The notes under the pieces were generated by a model. The model was not told the DNA's origin. It ran no database searches and saw only the letters and a list, made by a program, of their open reading frames with translations. Shown here one piece after another: positions 53,020-64,000 of a DNA stretch of 64,000 bases. Every line of letters begins with the position of its first letter. Position 1 is the stretch's first letter. Made by a program: the position numbers and the translations under genes. Origin of the DNA: Kappaphycus alvarezii (lineage: Eukaryota; Rhodophyta; Florideophyceae; Gigartinales; Solieriaceae); NCBI GenBank assembly GCA_002205965.3, contig NADL03000614.1, positions 434,001 to 498,000 on the forward strand, given 5' to 3'.

Positions 53020-54705
53020 TCAATATGTCTTCATTCTCTCAGCGTCATCAAGTATCTCCGAGTCTAGACATCCAAGTGCACAAGTCCGGTTAAGTTTTCG
53101 GAAAGTATTTAAGTTCGGCTTTGTCAAGGCATTAGCCAAGTTATTTGTGCCTTTTATCCACTGCATGACAACCATCTCTCCGGATTCAAAGGAGACTCTA
53201 AGCCTTTCGACTGTAAGACGGAGCCTGTAGTCACGAATTTTGTGAAGAGTAGTGATGGTCGAGTAGAGTCCATGTGGATCAACCGTCAAGATAAGTGGCA
53301 GGGAGCTGCCGGAAGCGTACATCTTGATAAGCAGTATGCCATGAGTCCAGCCCGATCGGCTGACTCTGCCGCTGCAAATATCTCCACCTCCATAGACGAA
53401 AACGAGACTCGAACCTCCTTAGAGCTGTGCCAGTGGATGGCATGGAATATCTTAAAATGCGGAAAGAATATTCCCGAGAAGTATCCCGTTTGGCCGTAGG
53501 ACGATTTCCCTAGGCTTACGTCAGAAAATGCTAAATATGCCGCATCGTTAGCCCTGACGTCACGATTAGAAGACACATGATACGTGAGGACCGGAGTGAG
53601 TTGGCTAACCTCATCAAGAGCCCGATTGGCTTCACTCTAGTGGCGCACTTTGAGATCGGAAGTCCATTGCTGCAATGTATTAGACACAAATGCAGAAGGA
53701 CTGAGAACACCATGCTCAAACCAATTCAGCTGTCAAGCGAGAGCTTGAAACAGCTTAAGTTCATCCAGTGATCATTCAGCTCCTTGATCTTTCCTTCTAT
53801 TGCGGTCTAATGGTGTTTTGACAATAATATCAAAATATCCTTCATTGAGACAGTGATTTCAAGATCGCTTTCCTGGAAGATGTGGAGTCTGTTGAAAACC
53901 AAGTTCGAATCAGAAATGTATCTGCCGACCTTAAAACGTTTGGAAATCGCCTCATGGAAATCTTAAATCCTTTGTGCATTTCCAGCCAGAAGAAATTCGG
54001 CCACGACTTTAGCAACAATGAGAAGCAGATTTCAAGTTGATTCACGTTTCAGAAATAATTTCGGTATTCCAGGGACGAATTCAAGTCTATTGTCGAACAT
54101 CCATTCTTCAACTGCAAGTTGCCACAAATGGCCTGATTCTACGATAACGTATGCGGGGACGAGAAGCTTCCAAACGAACAAGCTATTCGTAGTCCATCCT
54201 TTGGGCAGGCGGACATAGACGTTGCGATTCAACGGTCCTGATTGGAGAAATGCACCAGAGATGTCAACCATTGCTAACGAAAGTCGAAGTATCGCCGCAG
54301 CGCAAAGAAGAGCCCGTATTGCAGGAAACTGAGCCGTTGCCTAGTCCTTACGGATGAAATGAGATATAATATTTGCATCTCTGGGTGAGCATCTAATATA
54401 CACTTCCTCATAAGCGTTTTTATCCTTGTAATTGGAGTTTTCCTTCGCGATAGATTCATCAATAAGTCACCTTGGTGCGATCGAAGCGATTTTGTTTTCC
54501 GTCATAGGCTCATCACCAATCGCGATTCGAATTTGGCGAAGTAATGCTTGTTTCTGTGACTTCAACTCTTTCGGAAACTTCGTTACTCTCTCAAGAGTGG
54601 TACTTCCAATATCTTTGTCCGATCGACTAGTTGGAGTAATATTGTTTTTTATCAACTTCGAAGTTCTTGTAGTTTGCCCGATTGGCAGTAATCTCAGTCA
54701 CAAGG
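53020..54705 (-). pseudogene. Copia RT and RNase H
   Basis: RT: VDISGAFLQSGPLNRNVYVRL (54240-54271 and on) and LPKGW. Then the active-site segment AKVVAEFLLAGN (about 54010), where Copia RTs have V-D-D and this copy has A-E. RNase H: YLAFSDVSLGKSSYGQTGYF (53540), FSSMEVEIFAAAESADRAGL (53400), DPHGLYSTITTLH and QWIKGTNNLANALTKPN (53060-53280). Pieces lie in several frames with stops. Confidence 0.88.
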
Positions 54706-54882
54706 AACTATTTTGACTCTGGGACGATTATCCGAGAACTCTCGATGTCATCGACACGACTCAAGAACAATGAAGAACGATTTTCTTCATTGACAGCTTG
54801 GTTCTGAGACTTTTCAATCTCTGGTATTGGTCTTAGTATAGAAGCAGACAGGATAGGTGCAGCGGCAATAGATGCACCTTCT

Positions 54883-56146
54883 TCATCCAACGGGATCTGA
54901 TTGCCCTGTCCTTGTTCTGAATCCTCGATACTGTCCAACTCTTGCAAAAGGGATGAAGATGGGTATTGCCGTATGTCCTCGTATGCGACTTTCAGCCGTT
55001 TCCCGGTTCCGTATTTGCTCCGTGTGAGCTCCACGAAATGTTTTTTTTGCGTTTTGGACGTAACCTAAATTCCAAATACCATGCTTTGTTTGCTTCTCAA
55101 ATAAATGTACTGGAGTTCCCCGTGTGAGAATGTTTGAAGGAACAGTTTTTGGTGATCGAGATTCCAGCACCTTTGAGAGCGTATGGCGTACAACTTGCTC
55201 ATAATTTGCGTCAATTAACTCAGAGTCCGCTGGCATCTGTGGTAGACCAAGAATGGATGGTTTGTATCCTCTTGAAAGTTCAAAGGAACTGACACGATTG
55301 TTTCCACGAAGAAGATTTGTCACAAGAACAGTTCTTGAGACTATTTCTTGAGCTGTGAACGAAGAACCCTTCGTGTTTCGTTCGTGAATTGCATCCTTGA
55401 GAATACGCAGTGACATCTGACGCAGAGCGAATTTTGCACTTTCCACGGAACCAATTTTGCTCTGTCTCCCGCAGGGCGAGGTTTCGGTTTGATGCCATGT
55501 TTTTGCAACTTTTTTGCAACGTTTTGCGAAAATCATCATTGTCGAATTCCTGATCAAACGATGTTGATGCAGGCGCTCCATTCACCGCGATCCAGTGAGT
55601 TTCAAGGAGCCTTGCAGCTTCTTACATATCCCTGGTCAACACAACGACTGCGTTACAGAAGAGTGAAGCCAGATATTTCGTATGGAATATTGGGTACTTC
55701 GTTAATTCAACCACGTACATGAAATCGATTTGCACTTCTCGTAACAGGTTCGAAGTGGACTCCGCAAGGTTATTTGCACACGTTGAGTGGCCTTCCAGTC
55801 GTCTTGCAGCTAGAGCAATTTTGCACAACTTCTTCTAGAGCTTTCTCCAAGACTGGAGAAAGAACTCCGCCCCGTTTGCAAAGATTTTTCATGTCCTTCA
55901 GAGGTAAGTGCGAGTACAGGTGAAGTTTTGATGAGAAGTATTTCGCAGAATTTCCCATAAAGCGTGAGTTTTTGTTACTGTGGTTGTCCCAATCTCCTTT
56001 TGTTCCAAGCAGAGCCCGCTGTGTGGCAAGATAGCTTTAGATTTTGGATATTGGCTCATGACAACATGAAGGTGAGTTCTAGTTTCTCTACCTTCAGCAA
56101 CGTAGATTGGAAGCACGATTTTGCTATCCAATCCCTTGAAATACAC
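54883..56146 (-). pseudogene. Copia integrase
   Basis: An HHCC zinc-binding part ends with VQNCSSCKTTGRPLNVC (about 55790). The core shows VQIDFMYV with the first Asp (about 55735) and SFDQEFDNDDF with the second (about 55540). The C-terminal part, in the open frame 54883-55581, has SRSPKTVPSNILTRGTPVHL and GIWNLGYVQNAKK. A basic linker and an acidic Ser-rich stretch (54708-55034) lead to RT. Frameshifts occur at about 55580 and 55900. Confidence 0.8.
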
Positions 56147-56402
56147 CTGGTTCTATTATAGGAATACGAGATGTTTGTGAATTGAGTATATCTGACTTGC
56201 TCAAGACACAATTTCTAAGTAGAAGAGGACCATCGCCCTTCGTGACGTAGAACGGAATAACGATTTTATTCCCTTTCAAGTCTTCAAGAGGAAGTCTCCA
56301 TATACCGAATGTGCGCTTCGCATCGCTGCAATTATCACTGTAACCGTGGTAGAATTTCTCACAATCTAGAGGATCCAACTTGAATTCGATACCCATCGCC
56401 AA
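56124..56402 (-). pseudogene. Copia protease region
   Basis: The frame reads GNKIVIPFYVTKGDGPLLL then SKSDILNSQT, the downstream part of a Copia-type aspartic protease. The catalytic triplet expected at about 56420-56480 is not readable in any frame. It sits between Gag and integrase as expected. Confidence 0.65.
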
Positions 56403-56599
56403 GACAGCGCTACCGCTGACTTTATTCCGCCAGCCGATTTAGGGAAACCCCGTCCAGTGTAGTATTTGGGTCATCGTGCAATGGCATCATATCGGACTTG
56501 GTAGGGATTCCGCTTACCAGGCTCCTTTACCCTCGTAATGCTTGGAGCACGGACGAAAATACCCGTTGACGTTTTCAGGTATTCTGTTTCTTTAGGAAT

Positions 56600-57838
56600 C
56601 TTCGTCATGGTGATCTTTTGCTTATCGGATCTTCAAAGTTGCATAGCTCAGATGCTGGCATTTCAAATCACCTCGAGCGTGGTCCTTACTTCCACAGTCC
56701 ATACAGGCTTCTCCGACGAGTTCCGCCAGCATTGTTGACTTCTTCCTCTTGCCATCCCGATCGGATTTGTAATTATCGTCGTCGTTGCCGTAAGTCATCC
56801 GCTTCTTTCCGTTGAAAGCGCGATGATTTGACTGGCTTCTGATCCTTGACTCTCTTTGACCATTCTCTTGACTTCCAAAGAAACTTCTAACTCTATGGTC
56901 AACTGCAGACTCAATTTGAGCCTTTTTTACTGAGGTTTCAGTTCTGTTGGTAGTCTGAGAAAGAGAGCGGAGTACATCTACCGCGTCATCCAGACTTAAG
57001 ATGCAACGACGACCAGAGGAAGCAATGGATTTGGCTATATCTCGAGTACGATTTAGTTTCTTGATATTATCGAAGATAGGCTCGACATCTCGACACATAT
57101 CATTGAACCGACCCGTCACCTTCCTGATGGAGAGTTTTCCAGTGCAACTGGAACTCACAGAGGCTCTTGCAATCGAAACGGCAAGCTATCTGGTACTCAA
57201 AGATATCTCCTATGCCTCATCCAAAGTCAGTGTGAACTTTTTCTCAGCGCGTATCGTTCCCTTGCTTCTTTCCTCCGCCATTCCGATAAGTCGGAGCTTG
57301 TCGTTGGTCAGGGACGCTTTTGAGAGAGCGGCGTTATTGAGCAGGGTTATTTCCAGTACCTCTCCGATTTGAGATTGGCTGGTTGAACCGGCTTTCATCA
57401 GGTGTTCGGCGGCGAACCCATAAACCCTTGGACACAGCGGTTCAAGTCCTCATCGTTCTTGCGTCTGCAAGAACTGACCTTATTGAAATAGTCAATGAGG
57501 CGCGTAACAACAGAGATGGGAAGATACTGTGCGATCTAGTCTACAATCTCCTGGAAAGCCTTGATCTGGTCATCCTGCTTTTAATCGATCTTGCCTTGCT
57601 CATGGGCTTCGTCAACGAGCCTCTTCTGAGCTTAGCGAAGACCTCTGCCATAGAACTGACGTCCAAGCGTATGGAAACCCGTTTTGTAGAACTTATCTTC
57701 TCCCTTCTCTGCAGCAGTTGCAATCAAATGAACCCAGCCCGCAACCTTCTTCCTACAAACAATAAGTTCTTGATCCGGTTCGAATACTGGAGGGTTCATC
57801 ATGCCAAAGCCTTTCTCATAGTCCTTCCCTGGGCCCAT
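56600..57838 (-). pseudogene. Copia Gag with zinc knuckle
   Basis: Begins at or after the ATG at 57838, which overlaps the PBS. The first frame (57632-57838) has VCRKKVAGWVHLIATAAEKG. Frame changes lead to SQIGEVLEITLLNNAALSKA (57210-57398), then 56622-57158 with a basic region and CMDCGSKDHARGDLKC, a C-x2-C-x4-H-x6-C knuckle. The typical spacing is x4 before the last Cys, so this is variant. Several stops. Confidence 0.7.
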
Positions 57839-57841
57839 AAC
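57829..57841 (-). other. Copia primer-binding site, complementary to initiator tRNA-Met anticodon arm
   Basis: On the minus strand, GTTATGGGCCCAG starts one base after the LTR's terminal CA. The eukaryotic initiator tRNA-Met anticodon arm contains CTGGGCCCATAAC, so 13 bases pair perfectly. Copia elements are known to prime from an internal cut in this tRNA. An identical site lies at 52012-52024. Confidence 0.85.
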
Positions 57842-58350
57842 TGTAGTATGCGTAGTGTCAGCGAGGGGGAGCGAGTAAGGAAGGCACAGTGAACGGGTAC
57901 AAAAGCCCCCGGGATGCCGTTGCAGTCCCGTATTTGGTGTGTTTAATTAGGCCGATCGCCATAGAAAGTTGACACACAGGTAGGTAGGTAGTCCGATTGA
58001 CCGCTTTTTCCTATCTTCTTTTTTTCTCCTATCGCCCCGATCGGGCGGAGAGCTCTGCCTAATATAGCCGTTCGCATGGCAATATAGGAATGGTAACAGC
58101 TCGATAAGTACTGTATTACCGGTAGCACTATACACCAGTACTGCCACCTGTCAAATACGGCACACAAGTCATAGAAGTTGCCAAGTCACTGTACTGTAGT
58201 CGTGGCCCACGATTGGACACGACCGTTTGTACAGTATGTACTGTACAACGTTTGTACAGTATGTACTGTACAACGTTTGTACAGTATGTACTGTACAACG
58301 TTTGTACAGTATGTACTGTACAACGTTTGTACAGTATGTACTGTACAACA
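57842..58350 (-). repeat. 5' LTR of Copia element with expanded minisatellite
   Basis: 509 bp; TGTTGTACAG...ACTACA on the minus strand. It differs from the 3' LTR by about 16 substitutions, a small indel, and five instead of one copy of the 25-bp unit at its U3 start. The TATA region reads CTATATTAGG here, one base changed from the 3' LTR. Confidence 0.92.
58225..58349. repeat. 25-bp palindromic minisatellite, five perfect copies
   Basis: Five identical tandem units, each containing TTGTACAGTA, TG, then TACTGTACAA: a 10-bp perfect inverted repeat with a 2-base centre. It forms the outermost end of the 5' LTR. The 3' LTR has one unit (52404-52428). Confidence 0.97.
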
Positions 58351-58767
58351 GAGGGTATCTTTACTGTACGTATTGTCCTATGCTTTCCTGTACCCAAGAA
58401 CAAAACTTTTACATTTGCCTCAGCTTTTAAAAACAGATTTTACGGTACTGTCGATAACGTACAGCACTGTACAGTGAAGAGTTATTTCCGGTCGTAAACT
58501 TATTATTATTAAATGACCTACAGTAGTCATTAAGCAATTTCATTGTTCTGTAATTTTCATAATAAAGGCAAGCCCTTCCATGTCCCGATTAAGCATGCAT
58601 ACCCTTGCTATTCAAGTGATTGGACAACAATGCTTCTTGAGCTTTTCTTTTTTAGTCAGGCATAAAATCTGTCATTTCGACTTATTGCAGGTCAGTTACA
58701 TTTAATACAACCAAAAATGGGGAGAAATGAATGTAAAGCGATGGCTATTTTTCAAAGTCTTCTTGCT
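58351..58767. other. Flank of Copia 5' LTR
   Basis: No gene seen. It holds a few GTACTGT words (58370, 58444, 58465). Confidence 0.5.
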
Positions 58768-60982
58768 GGTCACCCTGTAGGTTTCCGGGCCACAACCGGC
58801 CATATCTCTCAAATATCAAATCACCCCACATTCCCATCCCTGCTGTTTCGAACGAAATGGAGACCTTTACCTCAACCCAGCACCGGCTAAACCGATGGCC
58901 ACGCCAACAGAGGGGAAGGAAGAAAATTCCACCAACGAAAGTTATGCGTACAAAACACAAGTGTTGATAAAACATGTGTGCTGTACACTACAGTACAGTA
59001 TACAGTTTTGTGTAGTGCATACCGTAGTGTAGTTTACTATGCACTACACAGTACTGTAGTGTAGTGTACGGACTAGTTATACCAGGAATTGAAACGACAG
59101 TAGGGTATCAAATTAACATCTGGCTTCACGTAGGCAACGAGAATGATTCTGCTGCTTGCACAAGCTTGCGTGTGTACAGCAGAGAGAACTTCATGTTTTT
59201 TATGGGAACTTTGAAAGGCGTTGCATGAGGTATCATGCAGCTATGCTCCACACCCAGATCATCTGAGTTTGGGATGAAAGCTATGCGATGCACTGCAAGA
59301 ATTACAACGGCATGCTCCAAGAGTGGTCTCCTCCAACGCGGCCCAATTGTTATCTGGTCTCCCGATATTTTTCTAGATGCAATGAAAACGCCTACCACCC
59401 TCTTTGTTACACAACGCTCAATTCCCCATTTTCAGCCCTCCAAAGTCTGGCAGTAAACACATCCCATTTTCCTGCAAGCATTACAGCTGAGTACAGTAAG
59501 CTGCTGTCTTCGAGCGTAAATACCTGCTCAGTACAGTACTGTACGGTGCAATATTGCTTGAATGTGGTTGATGTTCTCAATACTACAATATTGTACAGAA
59601 AATTGCAATGCATCCCTCGAATACAGTACCCAGAGACTTAACTACTGTACTGTACTGTACTGAGCTGTACTTTAAACTTTAGAAACATGAAAGTGCAACT
59701 GCTTATGAGAGCATACAATACAGTAATAATAAACTGAAAATTTTTGATAGAATGCAAAATTGCCTACGCAAGCTGGCCGGAGGTTGACCGTTTATTGCAC
59801 TGTACGGGAACGAAAATAATAATCCATCCACTGGTCAGTACACTGAGAGCACTCTGCTGCTGACGAGAAGAGAAGATCATTTATTTGGTTTCAATTACTT
59901 AGTGTCATGCAAGCACCGAAAACAGTGATGATGTCCTCGCTGTACTGTACATTTCGATAAAGCACTATAGACTTCTTATGAACGCGGGGCTCAGTCGATG
60001 AAAACTTTGAGGCGCCACGCTTTCATGTGCATTCAAATCTTTGTTGACACTTTTCATCCACACTGGCCTCGCAGGTCACCATCGACACTGAATATATTTA
60101 GTACCCGACGTTTTAACAACAAATCATCGAATGCAGGATCACCACACTCTCGCACTGCCAGTAGCCAATTGGTTCCCTTTTGCTCGGTGGCAGCCACGGA
60201 TTGAATAGTACCATTCCATCAAGACAGGTCAAATTATTCTTCCACATCTGCAATTATTGAAACTGACTCGAATTTGTGGAAATGTTAATCCATACGCCGT
60301 GGAACGCGTACTAGCCAACAGTTTGCTTGCGTTTGCACTTCAGGCACACTCTCGGACGTGTCTGATTCAATGAAAACACATTGGAGTCAAATCTGCTGGA
60401 CTGCTAGTCAGGGCCTGGATTCAGATCCCGCCTTGTTTTCTTTTCTTTTTTTGGACCAATCAAAGAGCTCGCATTTTGAATTTTGTTTGATGCCCAAGCG
60501 TAGATGTAAACACTGGAATGGATTTCATATCTTGGGACCACATGGCATGCTTCTGCTCGTTGGACGTGCTCCAGAACTTGTAAATACCCGCCACCACGTG
60601 GAAGACCTCTAGAAGAATGATGCGAAACGGTCAGCACTTTCTTTACCCATTATGTCTCCTACGAAGACTGATTCAGACAGCTCTCTCCCGGAAATTAAGG
60701 TGATAAATTCTCTGGCAAGGGTATTGAGTCAATGGTCAGAAGTCATTTGAAAACGGTGTACTCAATTCGTCGGCATTAATATGGCCCATAATACGGCTGA
60801 TGTACGTAAAAACACAGTTTTCTCAGAGAACATTATAAACAGTTTTAATATGTGTTTCTCTGCATATCTATTGTTGTCAAAGAAAACGATGGATTCGAAT
60901 AAGGCGGGAAATGTGGGTTGATTTAATATTTTAAATATATGGTCGGTTGTGGGGTTACTCACCGCAACCTACACACATGTAG
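58768..60982. mobile_element. Harbinger-like remnant H4 with H3-type ends
   Basis: The left end, GGTCACCCTGTAGG (58768) and on through AAATCACCCCACA, matches the H3 left end. An inverted counterpart lies at about 60915-60982 (TGTGGGTTGATTTAATATT ... GGTTGTGG ... AACCTACA). The outermost right bases are eroded, so a target duplication cannot be read. The interior has no recognisable transposase; open frames at 59126-59398 and 60358-60612 show nothing familiar. It may be a decayed or non-autonomous relative of H3. Confidence 0.6.
58981..59071. repeat. Large imperfect palindrome of GTAC/ACTAC words
   Basis: The core is a perfect 13-bp inverted repeat, TGTGTAGTGCATA (59009-59021) and its complement (59038-59050). 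It is nested inside outer arms GTACACTACAGTAC and GTACTGTAGTGTAG...GTAC. Confidence 0.8.
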
Positions 60983-63900
60983 TTGTAGTAAAGTTCCACG
61001 GGGTTTAGCATTACTTCGAGTAACGTCAAAAACATGACGAAATAGGCCACAATTATTACGGTGTAAAACATTCCATATCACTCAAATCCCTACTCTAAAC
61101 TTTATCGCGTATAAATGCAGTCAAGGTTAAAAAGCTAAAAGTAGAAAGAAATAATGTAGAAGGCTTAACACGTAGAAGGCTTAATACACTGACCAGAGGT
61201 GTTTAAGGGGAACTGCGTGAAGTACATTTTCCAAGGTGTAGATAAAGTCCAATCTTGCAATTTACAACCTCAATGACTTACAAACATTACAGAGGTTAAC
61301 TAATGATGAATAATGCCACTGAAACAGAATACACGAAAAAGATTGTATGAAAAATGTCCCCCTATTCACTATGTCGTATTTGCTCCTTATAATCGGCTGA
61401 CAACATACCTCACACTTATGTTGTCATAAAGAACTTTTCAAATTTTAGACAACCGGCGCTGAACTCATGTACAACTCGAACAAAGAACAGTAGTGATGAT
61501 GGTTAGGTTAGATGCCATCTTTTGCTTGCACCCTGTGCAGGCGCACGCACTTATACTCCCGTATATGTACTGGTGCATTGAATCTGCCAACTGTGTTGTA
61601 TTCGAAGTTGCATTTGATTATCAAAGACTCTCCATTTGTCATGTGATAATCATCCTTTGCATTCAAGTTTATCAACTGCCAGGAAAAGATCCTCGATAGA
61701 TAACACATACCACCGCCAGTTATTCTGGCTTCGAATCATCCTTCCAGCAGTGTAAAGCAAGGACGCTGTCCACAAATTCCGGCTCTTCAATATAATGCAA
61801 AAAGTACAGCAAAACTGGTTCTTTTGAAAAATATTGATAATTAATATAGAAATACGTTAGGATACTGTGGGTGTTTTAGTGATTGTTCAATACTGAAATT
61901 TTACAAGGTGAGAAGGGTTGGCTAAATTATGAACAATGAATAACTTGATAGAGAAATAAACTTCATGAATTACATTCTCTGAAAATGAAAACACCGCAGT
62001 TTTCGTTCAATTCAGATTCTATGATTTAACCTTTAGGAATAAGAAATAGGCCCAGTTCAGAACATCAAGCAGTACGAGCTGGTTTTGTCAGGCATGAAGT
62101 GGAGGTGATTTTATGAAATCCGATCAAATTTGATGCGATTACACCTTTTGGTAAATAGAAATTATAATGAAATGGTCTTTACACATTTTTAATGTCTTTG
62201 AATTATTAATTGGGATATTGATATATTTTATTGTATAAGATCTATGTATGTGAAAAAGATATGTAAGTTGTAATCTATAATAGAGTAATGAAATCCAGGT
62301 GCTTTTGAATGTATTTCATCACTTTTACGACTTAATGTAATAGGTAGAGCTGTAAAATTATTCTGTATAACACACCTGTCAATCTCTTTGATTACTCGTA
62401 CAAGAGATTTCAATGATAAATTAATGAACAGAAGCACACAAAATCAAAATGGTTTATACCATTTTTGGCACATAACTTCTTTCTTAAGAAGAGTTCGAGC
62501 AATTCGATGATCCTATTTCATCTATATATGTTACTCAGGTTACTTTCGGTAATAGAGTAGTGTCGAAAGAAAAGATTGTTTTAGAGATTTCTTTGCGTAC
62601 CAGAGTGTATATTAGTCATAAAAGGTGAGGTTTTTCAGAAATATTTCTGCCCTAATTTCTGCAAGGTTTTTTCTCGTTTTTGATTCATTGAGAAAAGTTA
62701 TTACATCGGTACGAAGTTTGCATTTCTTATCGCCCTAAAATGAGTGCAGTATGGCTCTTGGTAAGCTTAGGAGCTTAGCAAGAGGTTAAAAGGATAGTAT
62801 CTGGCTTAAAATTTGCGCACAGTAATAAAGGTTAAAATGGCTCACCCTTCACTTGTATACATAACGAAGAGACCAGGAGATATATATTAATGTTCAACAC
62901 AGATGATAAGGACGCCGCAGAATGGTGCAAGTTGAGGGACTTTTTGAAGTGTTGACTGATTGTTGCCAAAATGTCATCGGCGGCTAAAAACCTCAGAATG
63001 GATCAATTTTCGTGTTATCTTGAGTATGAATATTTATTTCCTCCATTTTTTCTGAATGATGGAAATTAAATCGCTGTGGTTGAATTGATAAATATTTTAA
63101 TTGAATGAAAAACAAGAAAAGTTTAGAACGGATTATCATTTTGAGTTCACTACTTTCTTGAGCTTATCAAATAAAGTTCTGAGAATATTGCAAAAAATTG
63201 GTTCAGAAAATGCCTTTAAAAATAGAAATAAGCTAAAATATGATCATTTCAACTGTCATGTAACGTTTAAAATGTAAATTGGTTACTGAATGTTTCAATT
63301 CAATTTTTTCTGTTACTTCAAGCCTTCTCTTGAAAGATAAGATACCTCAGTTCTAATGTTAGTTGAGATGCATTCATGTATTTATATTTGGAGTCCATCA
63401 TCACGTTGCGCTTCCGACTATATCACTTATTGAGCAGCTTTTGCTTCTTTTCCTCAAAACTAGACGAAATTTTTTAAGTTATCCCTCATATGGGCAGTTT
63501 AATACTTACTCATTCAGAAGCTTTTAGGAAACATAACATATGTAAAGCATGTGCATTGATACTGTGGGGGGAAATCTGCTGAATTTTCTGCTGAATTTCA
63601 TTATAATGCGTGTATACAGCTTTATACCGTAAATTCCGCATCAAATACATCAATGTACGTAAGTAACTGCCATTACCTACTATTAGTCTCAATAATCACG
63701 TTATTTGTCGTTAAATTACGGATGCAGAAAGGATCCATAAATGATTATGAGTCATAGGGGTATAAGAATACACCACATTCGCTTTTTATGCCAGTAAGCG
63801 TTGTCTTCAGAAATTCATTCGTCATTTCTCACTTTAACTTTTTGGTTCAAAATTTTTCAGGTATTTATCTTCTGAGTTCATCCAATGAACCAATTCTTTC

Positions 63901-64000
63901 GACCCAAGATTTAATTTCTGTTTGCACGAATCGAGGTTGAAGATAGAACCCTGAGAACTAATTAACTACGATCCACACCAATGGGCCTTAAGTTGTTGCT
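60983..64000. other. AT-rich sequence without recognisable features
   Basis: About 3 kb with clearly lower GC content than the first 6 kb, few open frames above 60 codons, and none with a motif. No LTR, inverted-repeat end or minisatellite was noticed. It may be old intergenic DNA or a very decayed element. Confidence 0.5.

Larger units (their letters stand above)
52025..58350 (-). mobile_element. Ty1/Copia retrotransposon with two LTRs
   Basis: About 6.3 kb on the minus strand: 5' LTR (58350-57842), PBS (57841-57829), Gag (57838-56600), protease (about 56400), integrase (56146-54880), RT (54700-53820), RNase H (53770-53020), polypurine tract and 3' LTR. Integrase before RT is the Copia order. 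Frameshifts and stops make it non-autonomous. LTR divergence of about 4 percent suggests a moderately recent copy. Confidence 0.9.

Noticed and set aside
58225-58349. Could the tandem units be a CRISPR array?
   Set aside because: There are no spacers between units, the unit is palindromic throughout, and the setting is a eukaryotic LTR.
58178-58497. Three overlapping plus-strand frames with repeated Tyr-Cys-Thr units, apparently a repeat protein.
   Set aside because: A 25-bp repeat is read in three frames because 25 is not a multiple of three. It is LTR minisatellite, not coding.

Overview
This is a gene-free, transposon-dense stretch of a eukaryotic nuclear genome. I find no convincing host gene, no rRNA or tRNA gene and nothing prokaryotic in 64 kb. 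Almost every coding trace belongs to a mobile element: a tyrosine-recombinase (DIRS/PAT/Ngaro-type) retroelement, five Ty3/Gypsy copies, one Ty1/Copia element, at least five 5'-truncated copies of one probable non-LTR family, several PIF/Harbinger DNA transposons, a pogo-like transposase and two short terminal-inverted-repeat elements. Harbinger elements with a Myb/SANT-like partner gene, direct-repeat YR elements and many Gypsy lineages together fit an alga, an oomycete or an early-diverging fungus. The lineage cannot be fixed from this sequence.

Layout. 563-5040 (-): YR retroelement with near-identical 255-bp direct terminal repeats. 5045-5790 (-): LINE-like fragment. 5941-14290 (+): Gypsy G1, whose 5' LTR is split by a 2986-bp Harbinger element (5966-8951). 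About 14300-22140 (+): Gypsy G2, with an odd acidic reading frame inside its 3' LTR. 22430-29100: LINE-like graveyard (L1 +, L2 -, L3 -, L4 -), with Harbinger H3 (26425-28131) inserted in L3. 29199-29640: TA-flanked MITE. 29714-37772 (+): Gypsy G3 with target-site duplication, its reverse transcriptase split by a 766-bp TIR element. 38870-41108 (-): Gypsy G4 without RT/RNase H. 42075-42690 (-): orphan Harbinger partner-gene fragment. 43155-43925 (+): unrecognised reading frame. 44760-49860 (-): Gypsy G5, its RT replaced by a pogo-like transposase. 49880-51852: Harbinger H2. 51853-58350 (-): Copia element with both LTRs plus a second, truncated 5' end. 58768-about 60982: remnant H4 with H3-type ends. 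60983-64000: AT-rich, no features.

Relative age can be read from repeats. The YR terminal repeats differ at one position that I see, the Copia LTRs at roughly 4 percent of sites, and the Gypsy G3 LTRs far more. The nesting gives an order: H1 is younger than G1, the 766-bp element is younger than G3, H3 is younger than L3, and L2 is younger than L1. A palindromic GTACTGTAC/GTACAGTAC motif recurs inside unrelated elements and has expanded as a 25-bp minisatellite in one Copia LTR.

All alignments here were made by eye, and family names rest on motif recognition rather than a database search.
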